From: Candidatus Avedoeria danica
GTDB taxonomy: Bacteria > Chloroflexota > Anaerolineae > Epilineales > Epilineaceae
Reading direction: 5' to 3'
Assembly (NCBI GenBank): GCA_016703025.1
Contig: JADJCV010000004.1
Location: forward strand, 2,235,501-2,299,500
DNA length: 64,000 nucleotides
Below the pieces are notes generated by a model. The model was not told the DNA's origin. It was given only the letters and a program-made list of their open reading frames with translations, and ran no database searches. Below, one piece after another: positions 32,266-40,635 of the stretch (within the stretch, counting starts at the first letter, position 1; every line of letters begins with the position of its first letter). A program made the position numbers and the translations under genes.

Positions 32266-33896
32266 GGCCCGCCCCGGCGCCGGCTGCGGTCCCAGCCGAA
32301 CGCCAGCCAAGCGGACGGGATGCTGGCCACGATCAGGAGCGCCAGCGCCGGGGCAGCGGCCTGCGCCTGGCGGCCCTCGGTGGCCGCCGACCAAACCTCG
32401 GTGGCCAGGGTGTGGAAGCCGTACGGGCCGAGCAGCAGCGTCGCCGGCAGCTCCTTGACGGCCGTCAGGAACACGAGCGCCGCGCCGGCCGCCACGCCGG
32501 GGGCGGCGAGAGGCAGCGTGATCGTCCGGAAGACCGCCGCCGGCGACCGGCCGAGGACGCGGGCGCTCTCCTCGATGCCCGGTGAGAGCTGCGCGAAGGC
32601 CGCCTCGTCGTAGCCGACGGCCTCGGGCAGGAACAGGACGACGTAGGCGAAGACGAGCAGCGGCAGCGTCTGGTAGAGCGCCGGCACGACCCCGAGTCCG
32701 AGGAAGACGACGGCCAGCGCGACGGTGATCGGCGGGAGCGCAAGGCCGGTGTAGGACAGCCGACCAAGCCAACGCCCGGCCCCCCCCGGCCAGCTCCGCG
32801 CCGCCGCCGCCACGGGCAGCGCGGCGAGCACGGTGGCCGCAGCGGCCAGCCCGGCGGCCAGCGCGCTGTTCCGGAGCGCGCCCAACAGGCGCCCGCCATC
32901 GATCACTTGCCCCCTGACCAGCCCCCGCCCGAGTTCGAAGCCAAGCTCGATGCCCGGCACCGCCAACGCCAGCAGCACCGTCGCGGCACAGCCGAGGAGC
33001 GCCGCGACCCGCCAGCGGCCGAGCGGCACGCGCAGCGGAACGGCCGCCGCACGCGACGTCGCCGCCGCGACGCGCGGCGCGCGCGAGGCGAGGAGCCGCT
33101 CCAAGCCGAGGACGGCGACGGTGATCCCGACGACGACGAGCGAGAGCATGGCCGCGCCGGGCCGGTCGAGGCTGGCGCGGAGCGTGAGATAGATCACCTG
33201 TGAGAGCGCGTCGAAGCGCAGCACGGAGACCGCGCCGAAGTCGCGCAGCGTATAGAGCGCCACAAGGAGCGCGCCGGCGGCGATCGACGGCCGAAGGCCG
33301 GGCAGCGTGACGCGCAGGAACGTGGCCCACGGGCCGCGGCCGAGGCTGCGCGACGCCTCGGTCAGGGCGGGGTCCAGGCGGCGCAGGGCGCTCTGGGCAG
33401 TGAGGAGAACGTACGGATACGTGGCCAGGCTGAGGACGAGCCACGCCCCGACGAAGCCTGCGACCCGGGGCAGGCGCTCGATGCCGAGCGGCGCGAGCGC
33501 GACGCCGAGGCTGCCGCGCGGGCCGAGGGCGGCGCTGTACAGGTAAGCGCTGACGTAGCTCGGCACAACGAGCGGCAGCGCGAGGGCGACGGACCACGCC
33601 CGCCGGCCGGGCAGGTCGGTCGACGTCGTCAGCCACGCCAAGGGCACGGCCAGCGCGACGGCCGTGGCGGTGACGGCCGCCATCAGCGCGAGCGTGCGCA
33701 ACACCGTCCAAGCCGTCTGTGGCCGGCGCAGCACGGCGAGCGCCGCATCGCTGCCCTGCGCCGCGCGCAGCGCGAGATAGCCGAGCGGCAGGAGCGCGAC
33801 GACGACGATCGCCGCCGCCGCCGCGCGCAACAGCCAGGTGCGCGGGGCGACCGGGACGGGCACGGGGCGACGGCGCGCGGCGGTGAGCGCGCCCAT
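32262..33896 (-). CDS. fbpB: Fe3+-type ABC transporter permease (fused double permease)
   Basis: Protein of 544 aa with about 12 membrane helices forming two homologous permease halves, as in FbpB. Each half has an EAA-type loop contacting the ATPase: LTEASRSLGRGPWATFLRVTLPG in the first half (about residue 190-212) and IEESARVLGRSPAAVFRTITLP in the second (about residue 430-452). ATG 33896 is preferred over the adjacent GTG 33899. It lies between the binding protein and ATPase genes in the same operon. Confidence 0.9.
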   Translation of the reverse strand: MGALTAARRRPVPVPVAPRTWLLRAAAAAIVVVALLPLGYLALRAAQGSDAALAVLRRPQTAWTVLRTLALMAAVTATAVALAVPLAWLTTSTDLPGRRAWSVALALPLVVPSYVSAYLYSAALGPRGSLGVALAPLGIERLPRVAGFVGAWLVLSLATYPYVLLTAQSALRRLDPALTEASRSLGRGPWATFLRVTLPGLRPSIAAGALLVALYTLRDFGAVSVLRFDALSQVIYLTLRASLDRPGAAMLSLVVVGITVAVLGLERLLASRAPRVAAATSRAAAVPLRVPLGRWRVAALLGCAATVLLALAVPGIELGFELGRGLVRGQVIDGGRLLGALRNSALAAGLAAAATVLAALPVAAAARSWPGGAGRWLGRLSYTGLALPPITVALAVVFLGLGVVPALYQTLPLLVFAYVVLFLPEAVGYDEAAFAQLSPGIEESARVLGRSPAAVFRTITLPLAAPGVAAGAALVFLTAVKELPATLLLGPYGFHTLATEVWSAATEGRQAQAAAPALALLIVASIPSAWLAFGWDRSRRRGGP

Positions 33897-33987
33897 CACG
33901 GCGCCCGCTTCACAGGGCTCCCATCACAGGACCCCCACGCCAAGACCCCGTTCGATGGGACGGCCGTCGAAGAATCCAAGACCCCCA

Positions 33988-35160
33988 CTATGGCAACGCG
34001 CCCGCGTCGCGCAGCATCGCCACCGAGCCCGCGATGTCGTCCAGCGCGCCGAGGTCGAGCGTCGTGAGCTTCAGATCGGCGAGGGCCGGCAGCTGCGCGT
34101 CGGGCTGGACGCCGGCGGAGAGCGGGTACTCCCACGTCCGCTCGGCGAAGAAGTGCTGCGCTTCAGTTCCCTGCAGGAAGCGGACGAACCGCTCGGCGGC
34201 CTCCGGGTGGGCAGCGGTCTTCAGGATCGCGGCGCCGGCGACGAGCAGGATCGAGGCCGGCCCGCCCTCACGCAACACGGCATTGCGGGCTTTGAACGCC
34301 TCGCCTTCCTCGGCCAGGAAGCCGTACAGGTAATAGTGGTTGACGAAGCCGACGTCGATCTCGCCGTCGGCCACGGCCTGGACGATCGGCCCGTTCTTCG
34401 GGAACGCGACGGCCCCGTTGGCGACCATGCCCTCGACCCAGCGACGCGTTTCGTCCTCACCCCACGTCCGCCGCATCGCCGTCACCATCGACTGGAACGA
34501 CGCGTTGGCGGGCGCCCAGCCGACCCGGCCCTTCCATTCGGGTCCGATGAACGCCCGGATATCCGCGGGCAGATCCTCGGCCATGAGCTTGTCGGTGTTG
34601 AAGACGACGACGCGGGCGCGGCCCGAGATGCCCACCCAGCTGCCATCCGCGGCGCGGTACTGCGGCTCGACGGCGCCGAGGACGTCGGCGGGGAGCGGCG
34701 CGAGCATTGCGGCCACCTCACCGAGCCCGCCCGGCTCCTGCGCGAAGAACACGTCGGCCGGCGAGCGGTCGCCCTCCTCGAGCAGCGTGACCGCCAGCTC
34801 GCCGGTGTCGCCGTAGCGAACGTCCACCTGCAGACCGCTCGTCGCCTCGAACGCTTCGATCAGCGGGCCGACAAGGCTCTCGGTGCGGCCGGAATAGACG
34901 ACGAGACCGGCCGGGCCGGACGTCTCACGCGCGGCGTGTTCGGGGTCGGGCTCGGGCATGGGCAACGGGTAGGCCTCGGCCGCGGTGGCGGCTGCGGCGG
35001 GCGGCGACGCGGTCTCGGCGCCGCCGATCGACGTTGCGGCCGGTGCGCTGCAGCCGGCGATCTGCAGCAGAGAGAACGACAGACACACGGCCGCCCACGC
35101 ACCGCGCGCAGCGACGAGCGGTGCGTGGGCGCGGGATGGAGTAGCGCCGGATAGGGACAT
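33988..35160 (-). CDS. fbpA: Fe3+-binding lipoprotein of the ABC transporter
   Basis: Substrate-binding lipoprotein of 390 aa, first gene of the iron operon. The signal peptide ends at the lipobox LLQIAGC (Cys about 37), followed by an Ala/Pro-rich tether. The mature domain shows GLVVYSGRTESLVGPLIEAF, DVFFAQEPGGLGEV and FVNHYYLYGFLAEEGE. The two adjacent tyrosines of the last motif are the usual ferric-iron ligands of the FbpA/FutA group. The divergent neighbour is a DtxR-type regulator, consistent with iron-dependent control. Confidence 0.9.
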   Translation of the reverse strand: MSLSGATPSRAHAPLVAARGAWAAVCLSFSLLQIAGCSAPAATSIGGAETASPPAAAATAAEAYPLPMPEPDPEHAARETSGPAGLVVYSGRTESLVGPLIEAFEATSGLQVDVRYGDTGELAVTLLEEGDRSPADVFFAQEPGGLGEVAAMLAPLPADVLGAVEPQYRAADGSWVGISGRARVVVFNTDKLMAEDLPADIRAFIGPEWKGRVGWAPANASFQSMVTAMRRTWGEDETRRWVEGMVANGAVAFPKNGPIVQAVADGEIDVGFVNHYYLYGFLAEEGEAFKARNAVLREGGPASILLVAGAAILKTAAHPEAAERFVRFLQGTEAQHFFAERTWEYPLSAGVQPDAQLPALADLKLTTLDLGALDDIAGSVAMLRDAGALP

Positions 35161-35346
35161 CGACCACCTGCCAGTCCTGATTATTGCTGATCGCTGGTAT
35201 CATTTTTCCGTGCGGCCCGCATCCAGGTCAAGAGCAGCGGGTGCTTGCGGGCCGCAACGACCATCCCATCCTCCTCACAACCGCGGTTGATCGGTGCTTC
35301 AACGGGGCGCCGGGCCGTCGGTGGTGCGCAACCGACGACGATCCCC
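35161..35346. promoter_or_regulatory. Divergent control region of the iron operon and DtxR-type gene
   Basis: The only AT-rich patch (CTGATTATTGCTGATCGCTGGTATCATTTTT, 35177-35207 as a region) sits just before the binding-protein gene. It has a partial dyad around GATC with outer TGAT/ATCA, a plausible operator for the neighbouring repressor. ATGATA on the minus strand may serve as -10. The match to a DtxR/IdeR consensus is not evident by eye. Confidence 0.4.
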
Positions 35347-36051
35347 ATGGGCCATTCGACCCCGACCGAAGAAGTCGACACCGCCGCGCTCACGCGCGCC
35401 ATGCAGCGCTACGCCGCCGAGATCTACCGGCTCCAGCAGGACCACGATCACGTGAGCCTTGCCCGGCTGGCGGACATGCTCGAGGTCACGGCGCAGGCCG
35501 TGTCCCGCATGGTCCGCCGCCTCGATGCGGCCGGGCTCGTCCAGCACACCCGCTACCGCGGCGTGCGCCTCACCCCCGCCGGCGAGCGCTTCAGCCTGCC
35601 GGCGATCCGCCGCCACCGCCTCGTCGAGGTCTTCCTGGTCGACGTGATGCGCTTCGGCATCGACGAGGTGCACCCGTTGGCCGACGTCCTCGAGAACGGC
35701 ATCGACGATCATATCGAGGCCCGCATCGACGACCTCACCGGCCACCCGCGCCACTGCCCCCACGGCGACCCGATCCCCGACCGCGACGGCCGAATGCCCG
35801 CGCTGGACGACGGCCCGCTCTCGGCGTACGACGGTGCGCGCGCCGCCGTCAGCCGCGTCCGGACGCACGACGGCGAGAAGATGCGCTACATCTACCGGAT
35901 CGGCGCACGCCCCGGCGCAGCGCTCGAGATCGTCTCGCGCGCACCGTTCAACGGCCCGCTCACGCTGCGGATCGGGGGCGACAGCGTCGTCATCGGGCGC
36001 GAGGTGGCGGACGCGATCTGGGTACGGCGGGACAGGTCGGCGGCCGACTGA
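35347..36051 (+). CDS. DtxR/MntR-family metal-dependent transcriptional regulator
   Basis: Protein of 234 aa. The N-terminal winged helix (YAAEIYRLQQDHDHVSLARL, EVTAQAVSRMVRRLDAAGLV) is followed by the dimerisation/metal domain with HPLADVLENGIDDHIEARI and PRHCPHGDPIP, the diagnostic Cys-Pro-His-Gly. A C-terminal FeoA/SH3-like domain (RVRTHDGEKMRYIYRIG...LRIGGDSVVIGREVADAI) completes it. Metal-loaded DtxR proteins repress iron or manganese uptake. Divergence from the iron ABC operon suggests that as its target. ATG 35347 has no strong ribosome site; the frame is open upstream. Confidence 0.9.
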   Translation: MGHSTPTEEVDTAALTRAMQRYAAEIYRLQQDHDHVSLARLADMLEVTAQAVSRMVRRLDAAGLVQHTRYRGVRLTPAGERFSLPAIRRHRLVEVFLVDVMRFGIDEVHPLADVLENGIDDHIEARIDDLTGHPRHCPHGDPIPDRDGRMPALDDGPLSAYDGARAAVSRVRTHDGEKMRYIYRIGARPGAALEIVSRAPFNGPLTLRIGGDSVVIGREVADAIWVRRDRSAAD

Positions 36052-36116
36052 GCGCCATCGGGCGGCGGCGGGTGTAACACGCGCCGGGCTGAGGAGACGG
36101 ACCCACCGTTCGCGCA

Positions 36117-36214
36117 CCCGACATCACCCGCCCGATGTCGCCTGCCCGATGTCACCTGCCCGATGTCGCCTGCCCGATGTCGCCTGCCCGATGTCACCTG
36201 CCCGATATCACCCG
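36117..36214. repeat. Seven-unit 14-bp tandem repeat in a 5' leader
   Basis: Seven exact-length units (36117, 36131, 36145, 36159, 36173, 36187, 36201) of consensus CCCGATGTCRCCTG. Interior units alternate between GTCGCC and GTCACC versions, and the outer units are diverged. The array ends where the ribosome site GAGGAG of the next gene begins (about 36217-36222). Because 14 is not a multiple of three, the array is open in several frames, which generates misleading ORFs. Confidence 0.9.
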
Positions 36215-36234
36215 CCCGAGGAGCAACCCACCGC

Positions 36235-37179
36235 ATGAGCGCCTCGACGTCCGCGTCGGATCCGGCCGACATGGGCCGCATCATCGTCACCGGCGGCTCC
36301 GGCCTCATCGGCCGCCGCCTCGTCACCGAACTCGCCGGCCGCGGCCACGAGGTCGTCGTCCTTTCGCGCACCCCTGCGCGCATCACCGGGCTGCCGGCCG
36401 GCGCGCGGGCGGTCGGCTGGGACGGCCGAACGGCGGCGGGCTGGGGCGACCTGGCGGACGGCGCCCTGGCGATCGTGAACCTGGCCGGCGAAACGATTGC
36501 CAAGCGCTGGACGGCGGACCACAAGACGCGCATCCTCGAAAGCCGCCTGAACGCCGGCGCGGCCGTCGTCGAGGCGATCCGCGGGACGGCGGTCAAGCCG
36601 CGCGTGCTCGTCCAGGCTGCGGCCGTCGGCTTCTACGGCGCGTGCGGCGGCGAGGTCGTAACCGAGGACAGCCCGAGCAAGCCCGGGCAGTTCCTGTCGG
36701 ACGTCGTCGTGGCCTGGGAGGCCTCGACCTCGGCCGTCGAGGCGATGGGCGTCCGGCGCGCGGTGGTCCGCACCGGCCTCGTCCTGGCGAAGGAAGGCGG
36801 TGCGCTGCCGCCGATGGCCCTGCCGTTCCGCCTGTTCGTCGGCGGCCCGACCGGCAGCGGCCGGCAGTACTACCCCTGGATCCACATCGACGACGTCGTC
36901 GGTGCGATCATCCATCTGATCGGCGACCCACAGGCGCGCGGCGCGTACAACCTGACGGCCCCAACGCCCGTCACGAACCGCGCCTTCGCCGCCGCGCTCG
37001 GCCGCGCCCTCCACCGCCCCGCGCTCATCCCGACCCCGGGCTTCGCGCTCCGCCTGGTCCTCGGCGAGATGGCGACGCTCATCCTCGACGGCCAACAGGC
37101 CGTGCCGGCGCGGCTGCTGGCGCAGGGTTACCGCCACCGCCACGCCAACCTCGACGACGCCCTCAAGGACCTCGCGTAG
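36235..37179 (+). CDS. TIGR01777-family NAD-dependent epimerase-like protein
   Basis: Extended-SDR-like protein of 314 aa. The cofactor motif is VTGGSGLIGRRLVTEL, with VNLAGETIAKRWTADHKTRI, SRLNAG, AVGFYGACGGEVVTED and the C-terminal DUF1731-type region (ALIPTPGFALRLVLGEM, RLLAQGYRHRHANLDDALKD). These place it with YfcH/SulA-like proteins of uncertain reaction. ATG 36235 follows GAGGAG by about 12 nt, directly after the 14-bp repeat array. The stop TAG is contained in GCGTAGGGGCGG, a degenerate family-A REP. Confidence 0.88.
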   Translation: MSASTSASDPADMGRIIVTGGSGLIGRRLVTELAGRGHEVVVLSRTPARITGLPAGARAVGWDGRTAAGWGDLADGALAIVNLAGETIAKRWTADHKTRILESRLNAGAAVVEAIRGTAVKPRVLVQAAAVGFYGACGGEVVTEDSPSKPGQFLSDVVVAWEASTSAVEAMGVRRAVVRTGLVLAKEGGALPPMALPFRLFVGGPTGSGRQYYPWIHIDDVVGAIIHLIGDPQARGAYNLTAPTPVTNRAFAAALGRALHRPALIPTPGFALRLVLGEMATLILDGQQAVPARLLAQGYRHRHANLDDALKDLA

Positions 37180-37203
37180 GGGCGGCCACGCGTCGCACCT
37201 ACA
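37175..37203. repeat. Degenerate family-A REP at the 3' end of the epimerase gene
   Basis: GCGTAGGGGCGGCCACGCGTCGC then ACCTAC: the two ends GTAGG/CCTAC and the GCG/CGC arms remain, but the centre is altered. It supplies the stop codon (37177-37179). Confidence 0.6.
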
Positions 37204-37226
37204 TTCGCCCCGGTGCAGGATCACGG

Positions 37227-37232
37227 TACACT
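37227..37232 (+). promoter_or_regulatory. Candidate -10 box of the MoxR/DUF58 cluster
   Basis: TACACT 15 nt before the first gene (ATG 37248), with GAGGTG between them as ribosome site. No clear -35. Confidence 0.4.
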
Positions 37233-37247
37233 GTGACCGAGGTGACG

Positions 37248-38225
37248 ATGACCGATCCGCCGCTCCGCCCCCCACCCTCGCCGTTCGGCGACGACAACCC
37301 GCTCGCGGCGCCGCTCGGCGTCGGCGACGTCCTGGACGGCGCGTTTCGGTTGTACCGGGCCCACTTCGGGCCGATGCTCCTCTCGGCGGCCATCGTCATG
37401 GTGCCGCTCGGGATCATGGCGGCGCAGATGCTCGGACCGACACAGGCCGCGCAGCTGGGCGTCTTCCAGGCGATGCTCCGGCAGCGCGAAGCGTTCGACG
37501 CGTCGGCCTTGGACTCCGCGGCGCCGTTTCCGATCCTGGCGATGTGCCTCCTCGTGCCATTGCAGATTCTCGGAACCCTGCTCACCCGCCTCGTCCTGAC
37601 CCAGCAGGCGGTCGATGCCTTCAAGGGCCGGACGCGCAGCGTGGGCGATCGGTTCCGGATCGCGTTCCCCCGGCTGCCGAGCTACGCCGCGATGGGCTGT
37701 CTCGTCTGGCTGCTGATCGGCATCGTCGTCATCGCCCTCGGTCTGGCCGGCGCCGTGGCGATGGGGGCCGTCGGCGTGTTCGCCGCCGCGGCCGGCGCCG
37801 GGTCGGGGGCGACGGTGCTCGCGGCCGTGCTCGTCGGCGCCGCGCTGCTCGCGATGTTCGTCGGGATCGGCGGCGCCGCGCTCTACCTGTCCGGCCGCTG
37901 GGTCGCGGCGCTGCCAACCCTGGTGCTCGTCACGCCGGACCCGATCGCCGCCCTCGGCACGAGCTGGCAGCTCACGGCGCGCCGCCCGTGGCGCGCGATG
38001 GGATTCACGCTGCTGCTGTTGCTGTTGAACTACGCCCTGACAGCCATTCTCACGACGCCGCTCTACTTCGCTTCGGTCCTGATGCCGCCCTCGACCGCCG
38101 CCGCACTCGGCATGGTGATCCAGGCGCTCGGGGCGATCGTCGCGATCCTCATCCTGCCCCTGTCGACCGCTGCCGTCGTCGTGTTCCACTACGACCTCCG
38201 CCTGCGCGCCGAACGGGCGCCGTGA
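37248..38225 (+). CDS. Polytopic membrane protein, first gene of the MoxR cluster
   Basis: Protein of 325 aa with about six membrane helices. After a Pro-rich start, LGVGDVLDGAFRLYRAHFGPML resembles the opening of the membrane domain found in glycerophosphodiesterase-like and DUF7544-like proteins. ALGTSWQLTARRPWRAMGFTL near the C-terminus is also typical. There is no catalytic domain. GAGGTG 3-5 nt before ATG 37248 sets the start, although the frame is open far upstream through the epimerase gene. Its stop overlaps the DUF4129 gene start (GTGA). Role unknown. Confidence 0.75.
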   Translation: MTDPPLRPPPSPFGDDNPLAAPLGVGDVLDGAFRLYRAHFGPMLLSAAIVMVPLGIMAAQMLGPTQAAQLGVFQAMLRQREAFDASALDSAAPFPILAMCLLVPLQILGTLLTRLVLTQQAVDAFKGRTRSVGDRFRIAFPRLPSYAAMGCLVWLLIGIVVIALGLAGAVAMGAVGVFAAAAGAGSGATVLAAVLVGAALLAMFVGIGGAALYLSGRWVAALPTLVLVTPDPIAALGTSWQLTARRPWRAMGFTLLLLLLNYALTAILTTPLYFASVLMPPSTAAALGMVIQALGAIVAILILPLSTAAVVVFHYDLRLRAERAP

Positions 38226-39454
38226 CCGCGGTCGACCGCCTGCGCGATGCAGGCCGGTGGTGGATCGCTCGGACGGCAGTGCTCGGCATCCTCGTCGCCC
38301 TCGGCGGCGTCGCCGGCTGCCGCGGCACGCCAGCGTCAACGCCGTCGTCGGCACCGCCCGCCCGCCCGTTGGGCACCCCGACCGCGCTGACGCTGGCCGC
38401 GTACGGCGACCGCGTCGGAACGGCCGCCGCCGTGCTGGCGAACGCGCCCCGCGCTGCCACGACGCGCGCCGCGGCGCGCACCCAGCCTGACGTCCTTGCG
38501 ACGATGCGGGCCCTCGTCGGCTCGCCGGCGCCGGTCGCGCTGCGTCCGAACGCCGTCGGGGAGGCAGGGTCGGCCGCGGAAGGAGCGGCCGTGGAAGGAG
38601 ATCCTTCGGGGCGTGTGATCCTTGCCCAGCCGCTGGCGGCGGGAGCGCGCGGGACGGCCGAAGGGACCTCGCAGCCGAGCGGCACGCAAGCGTCCACGTC
38701 GAGCGACGCGGCCGTGAGCGCAATGGCCCGGCTCGAGATCGTTCGCGACGAGTTGGACGCGAGCCGTGCGGATGACACGGCGGCACATGCGGCGGCGCTG
38801 GACCGTGTGCTGGCGGATCCGGCGTTCCGCGACCCGCGCTCGCTCTGGCAGCGCGGGTGGGAATGGGTGACGGACCGGTTCCGGCGCTGGTGGGGCAGCC
38901 GCGGGCTGTCGAGCGGCGCGGGCGAGACCGCGCTGCGGCTCGGCCAGGCCATCGGCTGGGCGGTCGCATTCATCGTCGTCGCGACCACCGCCGTCTGGGT
39001 CGCCCGCCTGATCGCCCGCCTCACCGACGCCCCGCGCGTTCCGAACGCGCCGGGCTCACCGCCGTCCACGCCGGCCGAAGCGCGCGCACGGGCCGAGGCC
39101 GATGCCGGCGCGGGCGACTTCCGCTCGGCCGTCCGCCAGCTCTACCTGGCGGCGCTCCTCGTCCTCGAGTCGAACGGCCTGCTGCGCCCGGACCGCAGCC
39201 GGACGAACCGCGAGCAGCTGGCGTCGCTGGCCGGCGACGAGGCGCTGCGCGCGCACATGGCCGCCGTCGTCGACACGTTCGATCGGGTGTGGTACGGCGT
39301 GACCGTGCCCGACGGCGCGACGTTTCGCACATATGCGGACGATGTCCACCAGCTCGAGGTCCTCGCGCGGCGCGCATCCGCCCCGCCGCGTGCGGGGGCC
39401 CGGCCGACGTCGACGCCCGGCGTGCCAGCGGCGCCGGCCGGGGACACGCAGTGA
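38222..39454 (+). CDS. DUF4129-domain membrane protein
   Basis: Protein of 410 aa. It has an N-terminal hydrophobic helix with a possible lipobox (GGVAGC, Cys about 33) and a long Ala/Ser/Thr-rich extracytoplasmic stretch. A second helix follows (about residues 242-262, AIGWAVAFIVVATTAVWVARL), then a cytoplasmic DUF4129 domain (DFRSAVRQLYLAALLVLESN, RTNREQLASL, TFDRVWYGVTVPD). DUF4129 proteins accompany DUF58, MoxR and DUF4350 genes and are linked to envelope processes. The GTG start overlaps the preceding stop, and its stop overlaps the next start. Confidence 0.85.
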   Translation: MTAVDRLRDAGRWWIARTAVLGILVALGGVAGCRGTPASTPSSAPPARPLGTPTALTLAAYGDRVGTAAAVLANAPRAATTRAAARTQPDVLATMRALVGSPAPVALRPNAVGEAGSAAEGAAVEGDPSGRVILAQPLAAGARGTAEGTSQPSGTQASTSSDAAVSAMARLEIVRDELDASRADDTAAHAAALDRVLADPAFRDPRSLWQRGWEWVTDRFRRWWGSRGLSSGAGETALRLGQAIGWAVAFIVVATTAVWVARLIARLTDAPRVPNAPGSPPSTPAEARARAEADAGAGDFRSAVRQLYLAALLVLESNGLLRPDRSRTNREQLASLAGDEALRAHMAAVVDTFDRVWYGVTVPDGATFRTYADDVHQLEVLARRASAPPRAGARPTSTPGVPAAPAGDTQ

Positions 39455-40635
39455 CCGCGTCCCCATCGGCGCGCCTGTCGCGCAGCGCAGCCGGACTGCT
39501 GGCCGCGCTGCTCGGCGCCCTCCTGCTGGCCGGCGTGCTCTTCGGCGGCGGGCCGGCCGCGGCGCCGCGGCCGCCGTACGCCCTCGACAGCGCCCAGCCC
39601 GACGGCCTGCTCGCCCTCGTCCGGTGGCTCGAACGCCTGGACTACGACGTCGCGACGCTGGACTCCGCCGCCCCGCCGGCCGAGGACGACGCGCTGCTGT
39701 TCATCTGGCCGGGCACGGAACGCTACACGCCGGACGAGGCAGCGGCGCTCGAGCGGTGGGTGCATGCCGGCGGCACGCTGGCCCTCATCGGGCCCGGTTT
39801 CCGCGAGCAGGCGCTGGCGACTCGCTTCGGCGTGCGGCTCGGTGAATCGGGCGGGCCCGGCGGCGGGCCGAGCGGCCCGCTGTCGCGCCCGACGCTCGCC
39901 GCCCAGCAGCCGCTCGTCCCGGACGGTCCGACCGGCTACGGCGCGCTCGTCCGATCGCCCCTCGACCTCGACGACGCCCCCGCCGCCGTGGCGGTCATCG
40001 GCGCGCCGGGACGGCCGACCGTGGCCGTGCAGCGGCTCGGCACGGGCCGGATCTGGCACTTCGCGCCGCAGCACGACTTCACGAACGAACGGTTGGCGGA
40101 CAGCGCCGACCGCGCCTTCATGGCCCCGCTCGTGCGCCATGTTCCGGCGGGCGGCCGCGTGCGACTGGACGCCTATCATCTGGGCGTCGAAGCAGCCGCG
40201 GACGGCGGCGACGGAACGGGCACGCTGCGCGGCTGGCTCTGGGCGAGCGGTCCGGGCCGGGCGGTCCTCTGGCTTGCGGCGCTCGCGTTCGCCGCGCTGG
40301 CCCTTGCCGGCGTCCGCCTCGGCCCGCCGCTCCCGTTCGCGGCTGCCGGCGCGCGGCGCACCGAGGCGGAGTTCGTTACGGCGATGGCAGCGCTCCACCG
40401 CCGCGCCGGGGACCGCGCGCTCGTGGCCGACCATGCCCGCGCGCGGCTGCTCGGCAGGGCGGGCAAGGACGATCTCGACGCGGCGACGGCAGCGCGGGTG
40501 GAGGCGGCGGTCGCAGGATTGGCGGCGGCGCGTGATGAGGCAGCGGTGCTGCGGTGGGTCGTCGAGGCGGACGACATCCTGACCGCGTTGAACGGCGGCA
40601 CGAAACCCCAAGCGACACGAGGACGACGACGATGA
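39451..40635 (+). CDS. DUF4350-domain membrane protein
   Basis: Protein of 394 aa. After an N-terminal helix (about residues 12-32), an extracytoplasmic DUF4350 domain reads QPDGLLALVRWLERLDYDV, DDALLFIWPGTERYTPDEAA and LERWVHAGGTLALIGPG. A second helix (about 268-290) and a cytoplasmic tail (TEAEFVTAMAALHRRAGD, DHARARLLGR) follow. The domain resembles a Rossmann-like or glutamine-amidotransferase-like fold without a nucleophile. It overlaps both neighbours by 4 nt and is the partner of MoxR/DUF58 in this cluster. Confidence 0.85.
   Translation: MTASPSARLSRSAAGLLAALLGALLLAGVLFGGGPAAAPRPPYALDSAQPDGLLALVRWLERLDYDVATLDSAAPPAEDDALLFIWPGTERYTPDEAAALERWVHAGGTLALIGPGFREQALATRFGVRLGESGGPGGGPSGPLSRPTLAAQQPLVPDGPTGYGALVRSPLDLDDAPAAVAVIGAPGRPTVAVQRLGTGRIWHFAPQHDFTNERLADSADRAFMAPLVRHVPAGGRVRLDAYHLGVEAAADGGDGTGTLRGWLWASGPGRAVLWLAALAFAALALAGVRLGPPLPFAAAGARRTEAEFVTAMAALHRRAGDRALVADHARARLLGRAGKDDLDAATAARVEAAVAGLAAARDEAAVLRWVVEADDILTALNGGTKPQATRGRRR

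Noticed and set aside
36135..38225. Single 696-aa protein spanning the 14-bp repeat, the epimerase region and the membrane protein
   Set aside because: Only the part from ATG 37248 is a sensible protein; the rest is an out-of-frame reading of the epimerase and of a non-triplet repeat.
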